A stretch of 40,177 nucleotides of DNA from Dissophora ornata (lineage: Eukaryota > Mortierellomycota > Mortierellomycetes > Mortierellales > Mortierellaceae): positions 1 to 40,177 of the forward strand of contig MU616811.1 of assembly GCA_025201705.1 (NCBI GenBank), in the 5' to 3' direction. The notes beneath the pieces are model-generated. The model saw only the letters and a program-made list of their open reading frames with translations, was not told where the DNA came from and did not search any database. This document shows, piece by piece, positions 1-14,878 of the stretch; position 1 is the stretch's first letter, and the number at the start of each line of letters is the position of its first letter. The translations under genes were made by a program, and so were the position numbers.

Positions 1-99
1 CCTCTCTCTCTCTTTCTCTTTCATCTCCACTCCTTCATCTTCATCCGTCCTCGTCTCAGCGCCAAGGCATCATCAAGAACACACCAGCCGCATTTCCTC

Positions 100-633
100 A
101 TGCCTCGCTCAACCTTCGTCAACCAGGACTTCTTCCTCGCCGTCCTCGCCATCTACGGCGCCTCCATCGCCTTCAACCGCTGGTTCCCCGACGCTGACCT
201 CGTCGCCGTCGAGGCCCATCCTTCTTCCTATGCCCAGACCTTCAAGACCTCGTCCGAACAGGCCCAGTCCCTCTATGCCGTCTATCTCGTCGTCGACATC
301 ATCCGCGTCATGGCCCTTGCTGTCCTAGAGTCCACCGCCTTTTCTTTTGCCTTCATCGACGACGTCTTTGAGCCATTCTCGTATGCGCCCATCGCCTTTT
401 CGCTGGTCATGGTCACAAAGGATATCCTGATGCTCGGGTGCCTCTACCAACACCCGGAAATCAACGAGATGGCCACCGCCAAGATTGCCGAGCTGATGCC
501 CCTGTCCGTGATCATGGAGCAGGGATTGATGGCCGTCGGCGGTCTTTCATTGGCCAAGGGTCTCTACCAGTGGACCTATGCCATTGGACGTGACAAGCGC
601 CAGGTCATCCCCAAGGAGAAGAAGAAGGAGTAA
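100..633 (+). CDS. small multi-pass membrane protein, possibly Ilm1 family
   Basis: A single uninterrupted ORF of 177 aa begins at an ATG after a CT-rich leader, the kind of 5' UTR common in fungi. Four hydrophobic stretches are visible at about residues 10-28, 60-80, 95-116 and 133-155, separated by short polar loops, and the protein ends in a lysine-rich cytosolic-type tail (KEKKKE). Size, four-helix layout and basic C-terminus fit the fungal Ilm1 family (increased loss of mitochondrial DNA, an ER-associated membrane protein in yeast), but I identify this from overall character and not from a diagnostic motif. Codon use is strongly C-ending, as in a well-expressed gene. It converges on the RNase P subunit gene. 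The coding call is secure; the family name is tentative. Confidence 0.75.
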   Translation: MPRSTFVNQDFFLAVLAIYGASIAFNRWFPDADLVAVEAHPSSYAQTFKTSSEQAQSLYAVYLVVDIIRVMALAVLESTAFSFAFIDDVFEPFSYAPIAFSLVMVTKDILMLGCLYQHPEINEMATAKIAELMPLSVIMEQGLMAVGGLSLAKGLYQWTYAIGRDKRQVIPKEKKKE

Positions 634-1044
634 TCCGGATCATGCGAGTATTAATATTAATAATAAAACAATGTTAACCAGCACGGCGGCGACAAACTAC
701 AAACATGGAATGTCAGGACATGTTGATCAATCTCGGGCAATCCGAGCTGCTCCTTTCCATTTTTCTTTCCACCCCTGGGAGAAATTCCGGGAGGAGCGCT
801 GAGATTATAAACGAGGCTATTGACCGACACTGCACGTGGAAACCCGCCCCTTACCCTAGTGGACGGATGCCGCGCTTCCACGTTGTACCTCGAAATCTAT
901 ACTCTATCCATTAAACATTCCTCCATGTAGCATTGCAATGCAGCGAATACTAGAGCAGCAAAGAAAGCATTGCCTAGTCTTCGTTCACGCAGATCTGGAT
1001 GTACAATTTTATTTTTTTTATTTTATTTTTATTTCGAGCTCTTT
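634..1044. other. convergent intergenic region
   Basis: This 411-base stretch lies between two convergent genes. The left part holds the AATAAA noted above. The right part (about 1005-1035) is T-rich with repeated TTTATT, which on the minus strand reads AATAAA and would serve as poly(A) signal for the RNase P gene. I see no coding potential in the middle. Confidence 0.6.
662..667 (+). terminator. polyadenylation signal of the Ilm1-like gene
   Basis: A canonical AATAAA lies 29 bases after the stop codon in an AT-rich tract of TAAT units. Its position fits the cleavage/polyadenylation signal of the upstream gene. Confidence 0.5.
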
Positions 1045-2573
1045 TTAGCTGGACGAAGGCTCCTTTGCCTTCTTGTTTTGCCTTGTGCTGTCTTTTGAGT
1101 TTGACTTTTTACGTTTGTTTCCCAGTTTCCATTGCTCGTTCTCTGTTAGTGACGAGACTGGATCCACAGAGATGACTGCACGCGTTGTGTTTCGACGCGT
1201 TTCTAATGTCAGATCGACAACACAAAACAGGAGATCATGTGAACATCTAGTGCAGCAAACAAAAAAAAGGTGCTCGACAAAGCGAGGGGCGACAGAGAAG
1301 GCAATGATTGTGTTTACCTGCATGCATAATAACAGCGCGGCAATGGGAACTCAGACAATCCTTGGCAACTGCCTGATTGAGACCAAGCAGCGTACCGCTA
1401 GTAGAAGGGATAGAGATAAGAATGACCAGGGGGGTAATGGGTGGATCTGTCAGAGTACTGTCATAGTTGATAATATGGCAATTCACAGCACTTGAATGAC
1501 CAAACTGTCTGCTCCATGTATGTGTCTCCTTACAAGTTCACAATATCATAGGGTCCGCGCAGCTCCATGGCCTTCATGGCCTGTGAGCTCAAAATAATGT
1601 TCTTCCCTCTCGTGACACGAATCAAGCTCTGTGCATTGCTGATTAGATTTCTCCTTGCTGTCGCGTCTATTACAACAGAGGAGAGAGAGAAGGACAAAGT
1701 AAGCAAGAGTCCGCAGTTCGTCGATCAATTGAACTCACACCCGTCAGTCGAGTTTTACCTCTAATGGCTGCACCGTAACAGAGTTCAAAGTAGATGCCGC
1801 GCTCCACTGCCAATCCAACGGTTGAGTGCTTTAGATAGAATGGTAGCCTCGCCGACATGTCCAGAGAGATGATGTCGACCTCAAATGTCCCACAGGCTGC
1901 CTGGAACAGCTTTTCATTAGTGGGTTGAACTGCAAGGATGTCGTATGACGAGACGCCAGGGTTGTTTGTATTCTAGAACGACGGGGAGTGGGAAGCGTAG
2001 GAAAGGAGTGGCGTTTGTGAGATTGCATGTGGCTCTTATACGACTTTCCATGTCCATGAGGCCGGGGTGGAACACCTTACTAGGCCATAGTTCTGACTGA
2101 TATCATCCACGACTAATGTCAGCCTCGAGTATTGCTTCACGTTGACTCCTGGAAGGCTGAGCTTTGTGATCGGATTGACCTAGGGTATGCAAGATGAGTT
2201 CCAGTGTACAATGCGTCCCATTGCTGGCCATCACTTCTTGTAATAAAGAATCTATGGGACACATACGTGGTTGTTTGGCATTTTCCCACTGATCTCGTAG
2301 TTGTAGGCGACAGCCTGGTATCCTACTTTCGGTGTCGAACAGATCGCGAGAGCAATTGAGTGAGATGATGAGTATCCTTCACGGTCCAGAGAGAGAAGTA
2401 ACGAAAAAGAGGGTTGCGAGAGCGTTCGGCAAGTGGTTTAGCTGGATGCAGCTCTTAACCGGATACATACAGTGTACGAGTAGCTCCACCCGCTTCCTAG
2501 TCTCGAGCTGCTCTTGGGCTGCCTGTGCTGATCCTGGTGTGGCAGAGATCGGTAGGTTGAGATCGTAAAACAT
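1045..2573 (-). CDS. RPP1: RNase P/MRP protein subunit Rpp1 (Rpp30)
   Basis: Rpp30 is the TIM-barrel-like protein subunit shared by nuclear RNase P (tRNA 5' maturation) and RNase MRP (rRNA processing). Seven exons chain in frame: 2471-2573, 2267-2325, 2081-2179, 1759-1972, 1534-1666, 1318-1397, 1045-1202, giving 281 aa, close to the usual ~270-290. The N-terminus MFYDLNLP is the hallmark family start, which fixes the ATG. Further signatures are LGYQAVAYNY, the RLTLVVDD..QNYGL segment, DIISLDMSARLPFYLK, VGLAVERGIYFEL, RRNLISNAQSLIRVTRGKNI, and SSHCRAVIMHAETRR near the end, followed by a Lys/Ser-rich basic tail. Exon 1 joins exon 2 through a split Leu codon at an AAAG|TA acceptor, which restores the conserved LGY. 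It is divergent from the cofactor D gene across a ~490-bp spacer. Confidence 0.93.
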
Positions 2574-3061
2574 GGCGATGCAAGGCTGTAGAATGCGAGA
2601 TAGATCGAGGGGGTCCTTTGCTCCTTCCTAGGGTGGTGATCTGCACGGCAGGCGTCTGAATGAGTCCTGGTTGGTTGATGGGTGATGCACACTCGCAAAA
2701 AAAGCGAAGCGCATTGGACTGGATATTTTATTTGTGTATGTGTGTTTGGACGGGACTGCACTTGCAGCTGTCGCTCCGCTTCAATGTGCTGCGGGGCACG
2801 CGCTTTGCGAGCTGTGTCCGGGAAAGTCTGCACCTGGCAACTGGTGCTCTCATCATCCCCACACATCAGCTCCTTGTGCCTGAATGTCGTCCAGCCTCCT
2901 ATAAAAGGATCGCTTTTGCCATCACTCATCGCGCCCATCACGCTGCCAGTGCTATCCTTTGAACCTTCTACCCTGCACCTCACATTCCGCACCTCGCTCC
3001 TCGCAATCTACTTCACACTCCATACCTTGCCCACCTCCCCACACCCTGTGTTATCTCGAAC
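2574..3061. promoter_or_regulatory. divergent promoter region RPP1 / cofactor D
   Basis: This 488-bp spacer separates two divergently transcribed genes and must hold both promoters. A good TATA element (TATAAAAG) sits at 2900-2907, about 155 bp upstream of the cofactor D ATG and oriented for it. No comparable TATA is seen on the RPP1 side. The last ~100 bases before 3062 are C- and CT-rich with CACTCC/CCCCAC runs, like the 5' UTRs of other genes here. Confidence 0.5.
2900..2907 (+). promoter_or_regulatory. TATA box of the cofactor D gene
   Basis: TATAAAAG on the plus strand, about 155 bases before the start codon at 3062. It is the only strong TATA match in the divergent spacer. The assignment is positional. 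Confidence 0.45.
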
Positions 3062-8022
<4,961 letters not shown>

Positions 8023-8101
8023 AATGGAGCGAGGACTTTGGGGTATTGTTTCTGCGCAGAGTTTTTTTTCTCTCTCTTTAAGAACATGTGAGGGGAAAGT
8101 G

Positions 8102-8107
8102 AATAAA
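8102..8107 (+). terminator. polyadenylation signal of the cofactor D gene
   Basis: AATAAA lies 80 bases after the cofactor D stop codon, in an otherwise T-rich 3' UTR. The convergent LRR gene stop is about 200 bases further on, so the two 3' UTRs are close. Confidence 0.5.
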
Positions 8108-8308
8108 GATATCTTTTCATTCCCTTATTCCCTCATTCCCTGCACAATGCCGTCAACAACTTTACACTTCAATCGTATTTATGTATCGTTGTTTGTGTAT
8201 ATCAGATCAGGTATAGTAGTAAAGTAGTAAAGTTGTATACTAAAAAAACTAGGACGTTTGTAAAACAAGTGGTATAAGAGAAAGAGTTCCAGTCCTCCTT
8301 CATCGAGT

Positions 8309-11300
8309 TTAGGGCTCATAATAGTAACAGCGAGTCTTTTCCAAGATCGTCTCCCGGATTTCGCCCCATCGCTCCCATGGTTGTCGTGTAGTCTCCCAGT
8401 TTGACCCGCTGTAGCTCATAATCGCCTGGAACTGTCGCTCACTTAACAAGCCCTCGCGGTCTAATGCTCGCAAAATCATCTCCTTGATTTCCCAGGGTAG
8501 CCCTGCAAGTGTGCCGCGAGGACCAGGACTACAGGCGCCGCTGCTCAATGGTTCCGCCAGGAAGGCATTCTGTCCTTGGGAACTCTCCCATACTTTGCCT
8601 TGGTCATTGTCATCTACCGATCCCAATCTAGTCTTCAGCTCTAGTTCTGCATCTTGAAAAAGAGGTGGCGTAGGCAAGCCGGTCTGCATAGGAATTACAG
8701 CCGATAGAGAACCATAGCCCGACCCAGCGTGGAAGATCTGCGCACCCCCCTGACCCTCCACACCGACTTTACTTTCGGTAATCTCACTGCACTTTGAGGC
8801 ATCCGATGAACTCGTGGACAAAGATACTGGTGGCGACGGAGGCGACGACGCTAGTGTGAAAGCAGTTTCGTCCTTTGCAAACATGAGAACTCGCGATATG
8901 GCCAAAATCTCGAAACAAAGTTTGCGCATCCTACTAGTCCTCTTGTAGTTGTGGCGAATATAGGTCTTTAGCGTTGCCAGAGCCAGGTTCATTTGTTTTC
9001 GCTCGCGTTCCAGGTCCTGCTCACTAAGGATAGGGGGTACTACTGCGCCCTGGTGAAAGGGTTGGTATTGATGGTGAGGGTGGTGTGTCTGTAGTGGCTG
9101 CTGTGGCGTCGTTAGTACGGACACTTGTAGAGGCTGAGCCAGGGCGGCATGCGTTGGCGCTAGAACCTCTCCCACTTGAAGCCCTGTAGGAACGATGAGC
9201 TCTAGTGAGTCAATATTAGTAAGTGTCCCGTCAGTGTTTTCAATGGTTTGTGATTGCTGCTCCTGATACTGCTGTTGCTGCAGCAGGTTCTGTTGTTGCT
9301 GTTGCTGTTGTTGTTGCTGCTGTTGCTGTTGTTGTTGTTGTTGCAGCTGGTACTGTTGCTGCAGGTGCTGTTGTTGCTGTTGTTGTTGTTGCTGTTGTTG
9401 CTGGTGCTGCAGGTGCTGGTATTCGGCCTCGCTTTCAAAATCCGGATAAAGGCCACCACCGCTGTTTCTTTCACCAACGTGCGGATGGCCATCAACATCC
9501 AATCGGAGGTCCATCAAAGTCATGTTCGTTCGCATGGCCGATATTAACGCCTCCAACCCTGCACGACTAAGAGCCACATCGTTCTCGCTGAGGTCCAGCT
9601 CCTCTAGACAGTTATTCAGGCAAAGACCCTGACTCAAGGCGAGCACACCCATATCACCAATGCAATTACAGCCGAGACCCAGTACCCGCAGAGACTTGTT
9701 GACACTCAATTTGATGGCTAGCTTCAAGATCCCTGCATCCGTGAGTTGGCAGTCGTAGAGATTTAGGGATACAATAGGGCATTGGTGGGACTTTAATGCT
9801 TCCGCAAGATATGGGACACCCACATCCGTGACTTTGGCACCACGAAGATCCAAATGGGTGATACGAGACTGAGGCAGCACCAAGATCTTGCAAATATCCA
9901 TCCCTCCTGCAAACGAAAGTGGGTTGGCCTCCATGTTGATGTCCATGAGCGAGAGCTCATTGGATTCGAAAGCGGCCAGGATAGTGGAAGCACCCCAATC
10001 CGAGATCTTGTTGAAAGACAGGTCCAAGTGTGATAAAACAGTCCCCATGATGATCTTGGCGATCGAGATGCAGCCGACATCATTGATTTCGTTGTTGGAT
10101 AGATTGAGTCGTCGGATATTGCAAGCCTTGTCCTTTTGCAATCTAACCATGATCTGATGTCAGTTGATGAGATGAACAGAGTTAGTGCTTTATGAAAAGC
10201 AATACACACACATATATTTACATACAAAACATTCAGGCGTGCTGTACGATGCAGAGTATATGCAGCATCTTGTCTCGTACCTGCTGAAGAGAATGAACGG
10301 CTTTTGGCCCGAGATGATTCTCGCTCAGGTCCAGTTCGACCAAGGAGCTGTTCTTGTATAGTCCTGAAAGCTGTATAATACCTTCAAACCCGAGCCGATT
10401 ACAACCTAGGTTGAGATACTGGACCCGACAGGCCTTGTCCGCCATCAATCCGCCCACAGCCTGCGCACCCCAAATGCCGAGATTAGTGTCCCACAAATTC
10501 AAATACACCAGCCGGCAGTAGTGGCGGCTAAAGAACAGCTCGTGGACTGTAATCGGTGATACCACGTTTCCAGCCAGGTTCAAACAAACATCCTGTCCGT
10601 CCTGGCAACTAGATCGTCCTTGCAACTTCTCCTCCTCATATACCTCACGGATAAAGAGTTCATCTTTGATCCCAGGAGGAGGTGAGAGCAATCCCAAAGA
10701 ATCTATATGCCCTTGCACAGCTTCATGTGTGCTCCCATAAGCGGTGTGTGCCCCCTTGTCATTGGCATGCCCAGAAACACCATCATCGTCCATTCTGTGT
10801 CTGTTGTGTATGATCGGCAACGCATTATCGCACAGCAGCTGTGTATCTTCACTCTCCCCTTGATCGGCTGCAAGAGCCTTGATGGCCAGTGCCGAAGTGG
10901 AAGAAACACGTGCGCTATAAATAGAGTCGCTCCCGTCGTGGTCGACATGCATATAAGAGAGGCATCTATGGCGTTCCTCTGTCATGCCTTCTTCAACCAG
11001 GTCGTCGTATAAGCCCACGTTGAGGATGACCAGAGCATCGGCAACACTAACGGGCGAGACGTGGTCGTCGTACAGGATATATTTGGTCTCGCTCGGGGGG
11101 AGGCATTCCTCGTCGTCGTCGTCGTCGTCGTCGTCCATCTCTTCCCGCAGGTCCTGCAGGTCCTCGTTGTGTCTGTGGCCGTCGTGCATCAAATTGATAT
11201 TCAATCCCAACGAAGATGAGGCAACAGCAGCGAGCGCTGTTGATTCGAGTGAAAGCATCTGCTGCTGAAAGGACTCGGCCGTGACATCTTCGGGGGACAA

Positions 11301-11702
11301 ACCAGACGGACCCGCCGTTCCTGAATGGGTTCCCGCCAAGGCCAAGGGCGTGTCTATGAGAAAGGGCGCCGAAGAATTTTCTAGAAGGGGATCTAGGGCG
11401 TTGCTAGTATAGAGGGAAGCATGGAGGGCAGCCTCGACCTGGGCAGCCTCGACCTGGGCAGCCTCGACCTGGGCAGCCTCGACCTGGGCAGCCTCGACCT
11501 GGGCAGCCTCGACCTGGGCCTCAGCCTCAGCCTCCTCGAGGTCTTCGAGATAGACTTGGAGCTGCAGCTGGGTATGGAGTGCGATATCATCTTTGTACTG
11601 TTCGACTTGATCGTCCCGAGACAACGCGACGGCGTTGGTGGTGGTGTGTGTATCTGCTGTGGATTGCGGCGGCGAGGATGGAGCGGATGACCACAGGGCC
11701 AT
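8309..11702 (-). CDS. large RNI-like leucine-rich-repeat protein with polyQ tract
   Basis: Two exons (10281-11702 and 8309-10153) join across a 127-bp GTACGA..ATCAG intron inside the LRR array. The spliced product from the ATG at 11702 is about 1088 aa. The frame stays open upstream of 11702 without a better ATG, so an extra 5' exon is possible. The N-terminal ~300 residues are low complexity: AQVEA repeats, then an Asp run. Ribonuclease-inhibitor-type LRRs follow (LVYLNLWDTNL, VQYLNLGCNRLG, LVELDLSENHLGPKA, IRRLNLSNNEINDVG, LSHLDLSFNKISDWG, LEELDLSENDVAL). A polyQ block and a C-terminal region beginning LPWEIKEMILRALD, which looks helical and F-box-like, come after. I do not recognise an ortholog. 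LRRs of this class are protein-interaction scaffolds; function unknown. Confidence 0.85.
9253..9424 (-). repeat. CAG/CAA polyglutamine tract inside the LRR gene
   Basis: About 170 bases of mixed CAG/CAA triplets on the minus strand encode long runs of Gln broken by a few His, Leu and Tyr. The mix of CAG and CAA codons suggests selection for the Gln tract rather than pure triplet slippage. On the plus strand it gives spurious poly-Leu and poly-Val/Ala frames. Confidence 0.9.
11110..11137 (-). repeat. GAC-type triplet run encoding poly-Asp
   Basis: A near-perfect GTC triplet run on the plus strand reads as GAC codons on the minus strand, giving eight Asp followed by Glu-Glu in the acidic N-terminal region of the LRR protein. 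Confidence 0.85.
11431..11520 (-). repeat. 15-bp in-frame minisatellite, six copies
   Basis: The 15-base unit GCCTCGACCTGGGCA (plus strand) is repeated six times head to tail; five copies are identical and the last differs at one base. As 15 is divisible by three, each copy adds the pentapeptide AQVEA to the LRR protein. Near-identity of the copies points to recent expansion or homogenisation. Confidence 0.95.
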
Positions 11703-12175
11703 GTTGAGGGAATTATCGCGGGGGGTATTGCCGCTGGCGGTCGTCTGTGGATGGTCGAGTGCGGAAGCCCTCGTATCATGGGCCACGGCTGGAATGGTTG
11801 TTTGAGTGTCTGCGCAACGATCGGCGAACGCGGAATGGTGGTTACAGGAGTATGAAGGAGCAGAGGCAGCAAGAGTGGGGAAGATAATGCGGATGGTGAG
11901 TTGCGGAAGTGTATTAATAATAATGCCATTGAATTCTAGGAGTACTGCGCTCTATACCTGGCAACAGTACCGAGCCTCTGTCTCCTTCCGGAGCAGCGAT
12001 GGCGTGTAATCCTAGCACTGCGTCAGATTCCAACGAGGCGCTGGATGATGTTGGTAGATGATGCTTTGCGTTACTGGTCGAGGTCATCATTGTGACATTC
12101 CCCGCCGGTCGGTAGGTTAGGGCTGAGTGCTAGGACGGTCGGAGAGTATTTGGCTTGCAGGGTCGCGGTCTAGTA

Positions 12176-12200
12176 GGGTCTAGTAGGGTCAGGGTCAGGG
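12176..12200 (+). other. G-quadruplex-type G-run cluster
   Basis: Four GGG runs (12176, 12186, 12192, 12198) are separated by loops of 7, 3 and 3 bases, which meets the usual G3+N1-7 rule. It includes a GGGTCA triple repeat. The C-rich strand is the coding strand of the LRR gene, about 475 bp upstream of its ATG. Confidence 0.6.
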
Positions 12201-12447
12201 TCAATGTCGGTCTGGGCTGTACACGGCTTGCTATTGGGGGGATGGACAGCCTCGATGGCGTTGCATTGTCTCGCGTGCGGTGTGCAGAGCAGAAGGAGAA
12301 AAGAAGAGTCAAGGAAAAGAGGGAAAGAGGAAAACTGTATTTTGGTCCCCCTCTGGAAGGAAGAGGGGATGGGAATGAACGGGAATGAAATAAATGAACG
12401 GAAATCCACACACCCGGCGACCCGTCATTCCAATCAATCAACCAATC

Positions 12448-12450
<3 letters not shown>

Positions 12451-12486
<36 letters not shown>
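12451..12486 (+). repeat. CAAT tetranucleotide microsatellite
   Basis: Nine perfect CAAT units, preceded from 12431 by degenerate CAATCAA/CCAATC copies. Simple sequence repeat in intergenic DNA; likely length-polymorphic. Confidence 0.95.
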
Positions 12487-13438
12487 GGCATTGAATGGAT
12501 GGAGAGAGTGACTGACTGCCTACACACAGGAGTGGAGACAGGGGGTGAAAGAACAGATGGAGGGGGCGGCATGTAGCCCCTCTTGCGCAAGAGCGACAGG
12601 GGAGAGGGACTCCATGTGCTATCAACACGAAGGCGTGTCCGTTGCGAGGGACGATGAGCTAGCTCGGGTGGAGGTGGGGAGTGCACCGAGCCTCTTTTAG
12701 CCCACATGGGAGCAGAGTCGTGCATTCAAAAGGATGTGTGCCAAAACGTGTTTCTGCGCAGAATCAGTGCAGTGCGCACAAACGAATAACGCGTCGCGCG
12801 ATTGACGCATCTGTCCATTTGCCACCATTTTTTTTTTTTTTGTGAACCGCAGCATGCCATGTGTCGACGCACTAGCCTACACGTCTAGCAGAAAAAAGAA
12901 CAAATAAAAAACGCGTGCACTATGGACAAGAAGAGAAGGCACCCCCTTCTCCCTACCCAGATTTACCCGTGGGCAATGACGATGCTTGCCTAATGCGGAA
13001 TCCATGTCGTGCTATCAGATCGTGTATTTTAACTTATCAGATGCACCAATCTCTCCTTGCGCCAAGACGGATGATCTTTTTGTCAGTGAGGAGCCGCCAA
13101 GACTCTTTCCCGATCAGCTACTGTAGGAACAAAAAAAGGAAAAAAAAAAAACAAGACAACAGATGACAAAGATACGGCGCGCCACCATCTCCAGCCCCAT
13201 AAATGGTCTTTTTGAATCAGCGCGCCCCCACCTGGCTGTTCTCTTCTCCTCACTCTCCACGTCCTTCCACCCGTCCTCCTCCTCCTCGGCGTCCTTGTTG
13301 AGCAAAGGTACATCGTAACGCTCTTTCGGAAAATCGCATATACCTCCCCATCATACTCCATATAGTCACCGGAAAAGTATTCACATCAACATTCATCGCT
13401 CATTTAATTTGTCATTCACAGACACACACACCTTCACC

Positions 13439-14677
13439 ATGATCATCACCATTGCCATCGCATTGCACATCGCCAAGAGCCTCGTCCTCGGCTCCCCCTC
13501 CGCTCCTGCCGTCGCTGCTGCTACTCCTGCTCCCTTCGATACTGCGAGAAAAGGGAAGAAGCAAAAGCCTCCCAAGGAGATAGCCAGCCATGACACACAG
13601 GAAAGCGATCCAAACATCCCTTACGTCTCCGTCTCAGACTGCCATGCCTGTCCGGCCCCATGCCCAGAGCAGGACCATCTACATTACCCATCCTACCTCA
13701 AGATGGACTACGAATTGCCTCTCCTCCACTCTATGAAGCCTTACACCCGCCATGTTGTCATCTCAACTGGCCAGGATGATTGGGCTGCCGATATCGATGA
13801 GGACAAGGATTCTCTGGCGCCTTACCTCCAAAAAGCCATCCACGAGGGCCAACAGAGACTCAAGGCCGCCAATGGCGGCAGAGATCCTCCTAGGATCGTC
13901 CTTACAAACTCCTCGAGAAAGTGCGAATTGTGGGATGGCCCCGGTTGGCAGGTCATGATTTTGCCAGACCAGATCGTAGTGAACAATGTCACGCCCGAGC
14001 AGTGCGACGATTTCTTTGAGGCATTCCTCAAGCCAGCTGTAGGAATGGTGGATGGCGGTCACCACGACTCGCAACTGTCGTCAGAGAAAAAGTCGGAATT
14101 GGCAGTTGAGAAGGATCAAGGCGCTAACGGTATTCATCAAACTTCAAGTTCCGCCACCCAAACCGTTTCAAAGACCGGGACTTCGACAACTACTACAACG
14201 ATCACAACCACAACCTCGTCTTCGTCGTCATCCTCAGGCCACCATCAACGTGACCACCACCGTTCTCCAGATCAGACTAGAGAGGTCACCGCAGGCAAGA
14301 CCACCTTCATCGCACACAAATGGCAGCCCAAAGCCGTGGTCATGATTTGTTCCCACAAGAAGCGCGACAAGCGTTGTGGTGTGACAGCTCCTATCCTCCA
14401 GAAGGAGTTCATGCGTATCCTGCGGTCTAAGGACCTCTATGGCGATTGCGAGGGTGATGTCGAGATCTGGCTGGTCAGTCATATCGGCGGACACAAGTTT
14501 GCGGGCAATGTGATTGTGCACAAGAGCGAGGGGATGGCCATCTGGTATGGGCGTGTTGAACCTTGCCACGCTCAGGCCATTGTCGAGGCCACGATCGAGA
14601 GAGGAGAGGTCATCAAGGAGCTGTTCCGCGGAAGCATGATAGGAAGCTTTGATTCGCAGAAGAAGATTGCCTGGTAG
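13439..14677 (+). CDS. Apd1/Aim32-like thioredoxin-fold [2Fe-2S] protein (sucrase/ferredoxin-like family)
   Basis: A single-exon gene of 412 aa starts at the ATG in CACCATGA. The family (yeast Apd1 and Aim32) carries a thioredoxin-like ferredoxin domain in which a [2Fe-2S] cluster is held by two Cys and two His. Those residues are visible: Cys304 and Cys313 in CSHKKRDKRCG (CX8C) and His348 and His352 in SHIGGHKFAGNV (HX3H). An N-terminal Cys-rich segment, CHACPAPCPE, precedes the first half of the domain. Between the two halves is a low-complexity linker rich in Thr and Ser (about 14156-14250) followed by a His/Asp stretch. The N-terminus (MIITIAIALHIAKSL) is hydrophobic with few acidic residues, compatible with a mitochondrial or membrane signal, not decisive. 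Role: redox homeostasis. It converges with MYG1. Confidence 0.9.
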   Translation: MIITIAIALHIAKSLVLGSPSAPAVAAATPAPFDTARKGKKQKPPKEIASHDTQESDPNIPYVSVSDCHACPAPCPEQDHLHYPSYLKMDYELPLLHSMKPYTRHVVISTGQDDWAADIDEDKDSLAPYLQKAIHEGQQRLKAANGGRDPPRIVLTNSSRKCELWDGPGWQVMILPDQIVVNNVTPEQCDDFFEAFLKPAVGMVDGGHHDSQLSSEKKSELAVEKDQGANGIHQTSSSATQTVSKTGTSTTTTTITTTTSSSSSSSGHHQRDHHRSPDQTREVTAGKTTFIAHKWQPKAVVMICSHKKRDKRCGVTAPILQKEFMRILRSKDLYGDCEGDVEIWLVSHIGGHKFAGNVIVHKSEGMAIWYGRVEPCHAQAIVEATIERGEVIKELFRGSMIGSFDSQKKIAW

Positions 14678-14878
14678 AAAAATGAGAAACAAGCAAGGAA
14701 ACGAAAGGCCGATATATATAAAACCCCCGACCCATTCAGCGCGGACACACACTACCCAACTGCATACTGCTGTCGTCAAGTTAAGAACGGCATTTAGAGA
14801 CGAAATACTAGCAGATAAATAGACCATACATTGCTAATTGATTTACTGAAATCATCACATAAAATCGGAATTTCTATG

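Larger units (their letters stand above)
11703..13438. other. long intergenic region between LRR and Apd1-like genes
   Basis: These 1.7 kb separate two divergent genes. I see no convincing gene. Contents: a G-run cluster at 12176-12200, purine-rich DNA (12280-12380), degenerate then perfect CAAT repeats (12431-12486), a 13-14-base T run near 12830, A runs near 12895 and 13141, and a CT-rich leader (13235-13290) before the Apd1-like start. The part next to 11702 could still hold a missed first exon of the LRR gene. Confidence 0.55.

Noticed and set aside
1073..1495. 140-codon plus-strand frame
   Set aside because: It overlaps the last exons and introns of the minus-strand RNase P subunit, which is strongly supported by conserved motifs.
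9223..9570. Plus-strand frames with poly-Leu and poly-Val/Ala
   Set aside because: They are the antisense and frame-shifted readings of the CAG/CAA polyglutamine tract of the LRR gene.
11703..11786. Start of the LRR protein at 11786
   Set aside because: The codon there is GTG; the first in-frame ATG is at 11702. A spliced upstream exon remains possible.
12160..12200. GGGTCTAGTA/GGGTCA repeats as a possible telomere-like tract
   Set aside because: The units are not TTAGGG, there are only a few copies, and intact genes lie on both sides.
13409..13438. Longer N-terminus of the Apd1-like protein starting at 13409
   Set aside because: That position is a TTG codon; the ATG at 13439 has a good CACCATG context and is the likely start.
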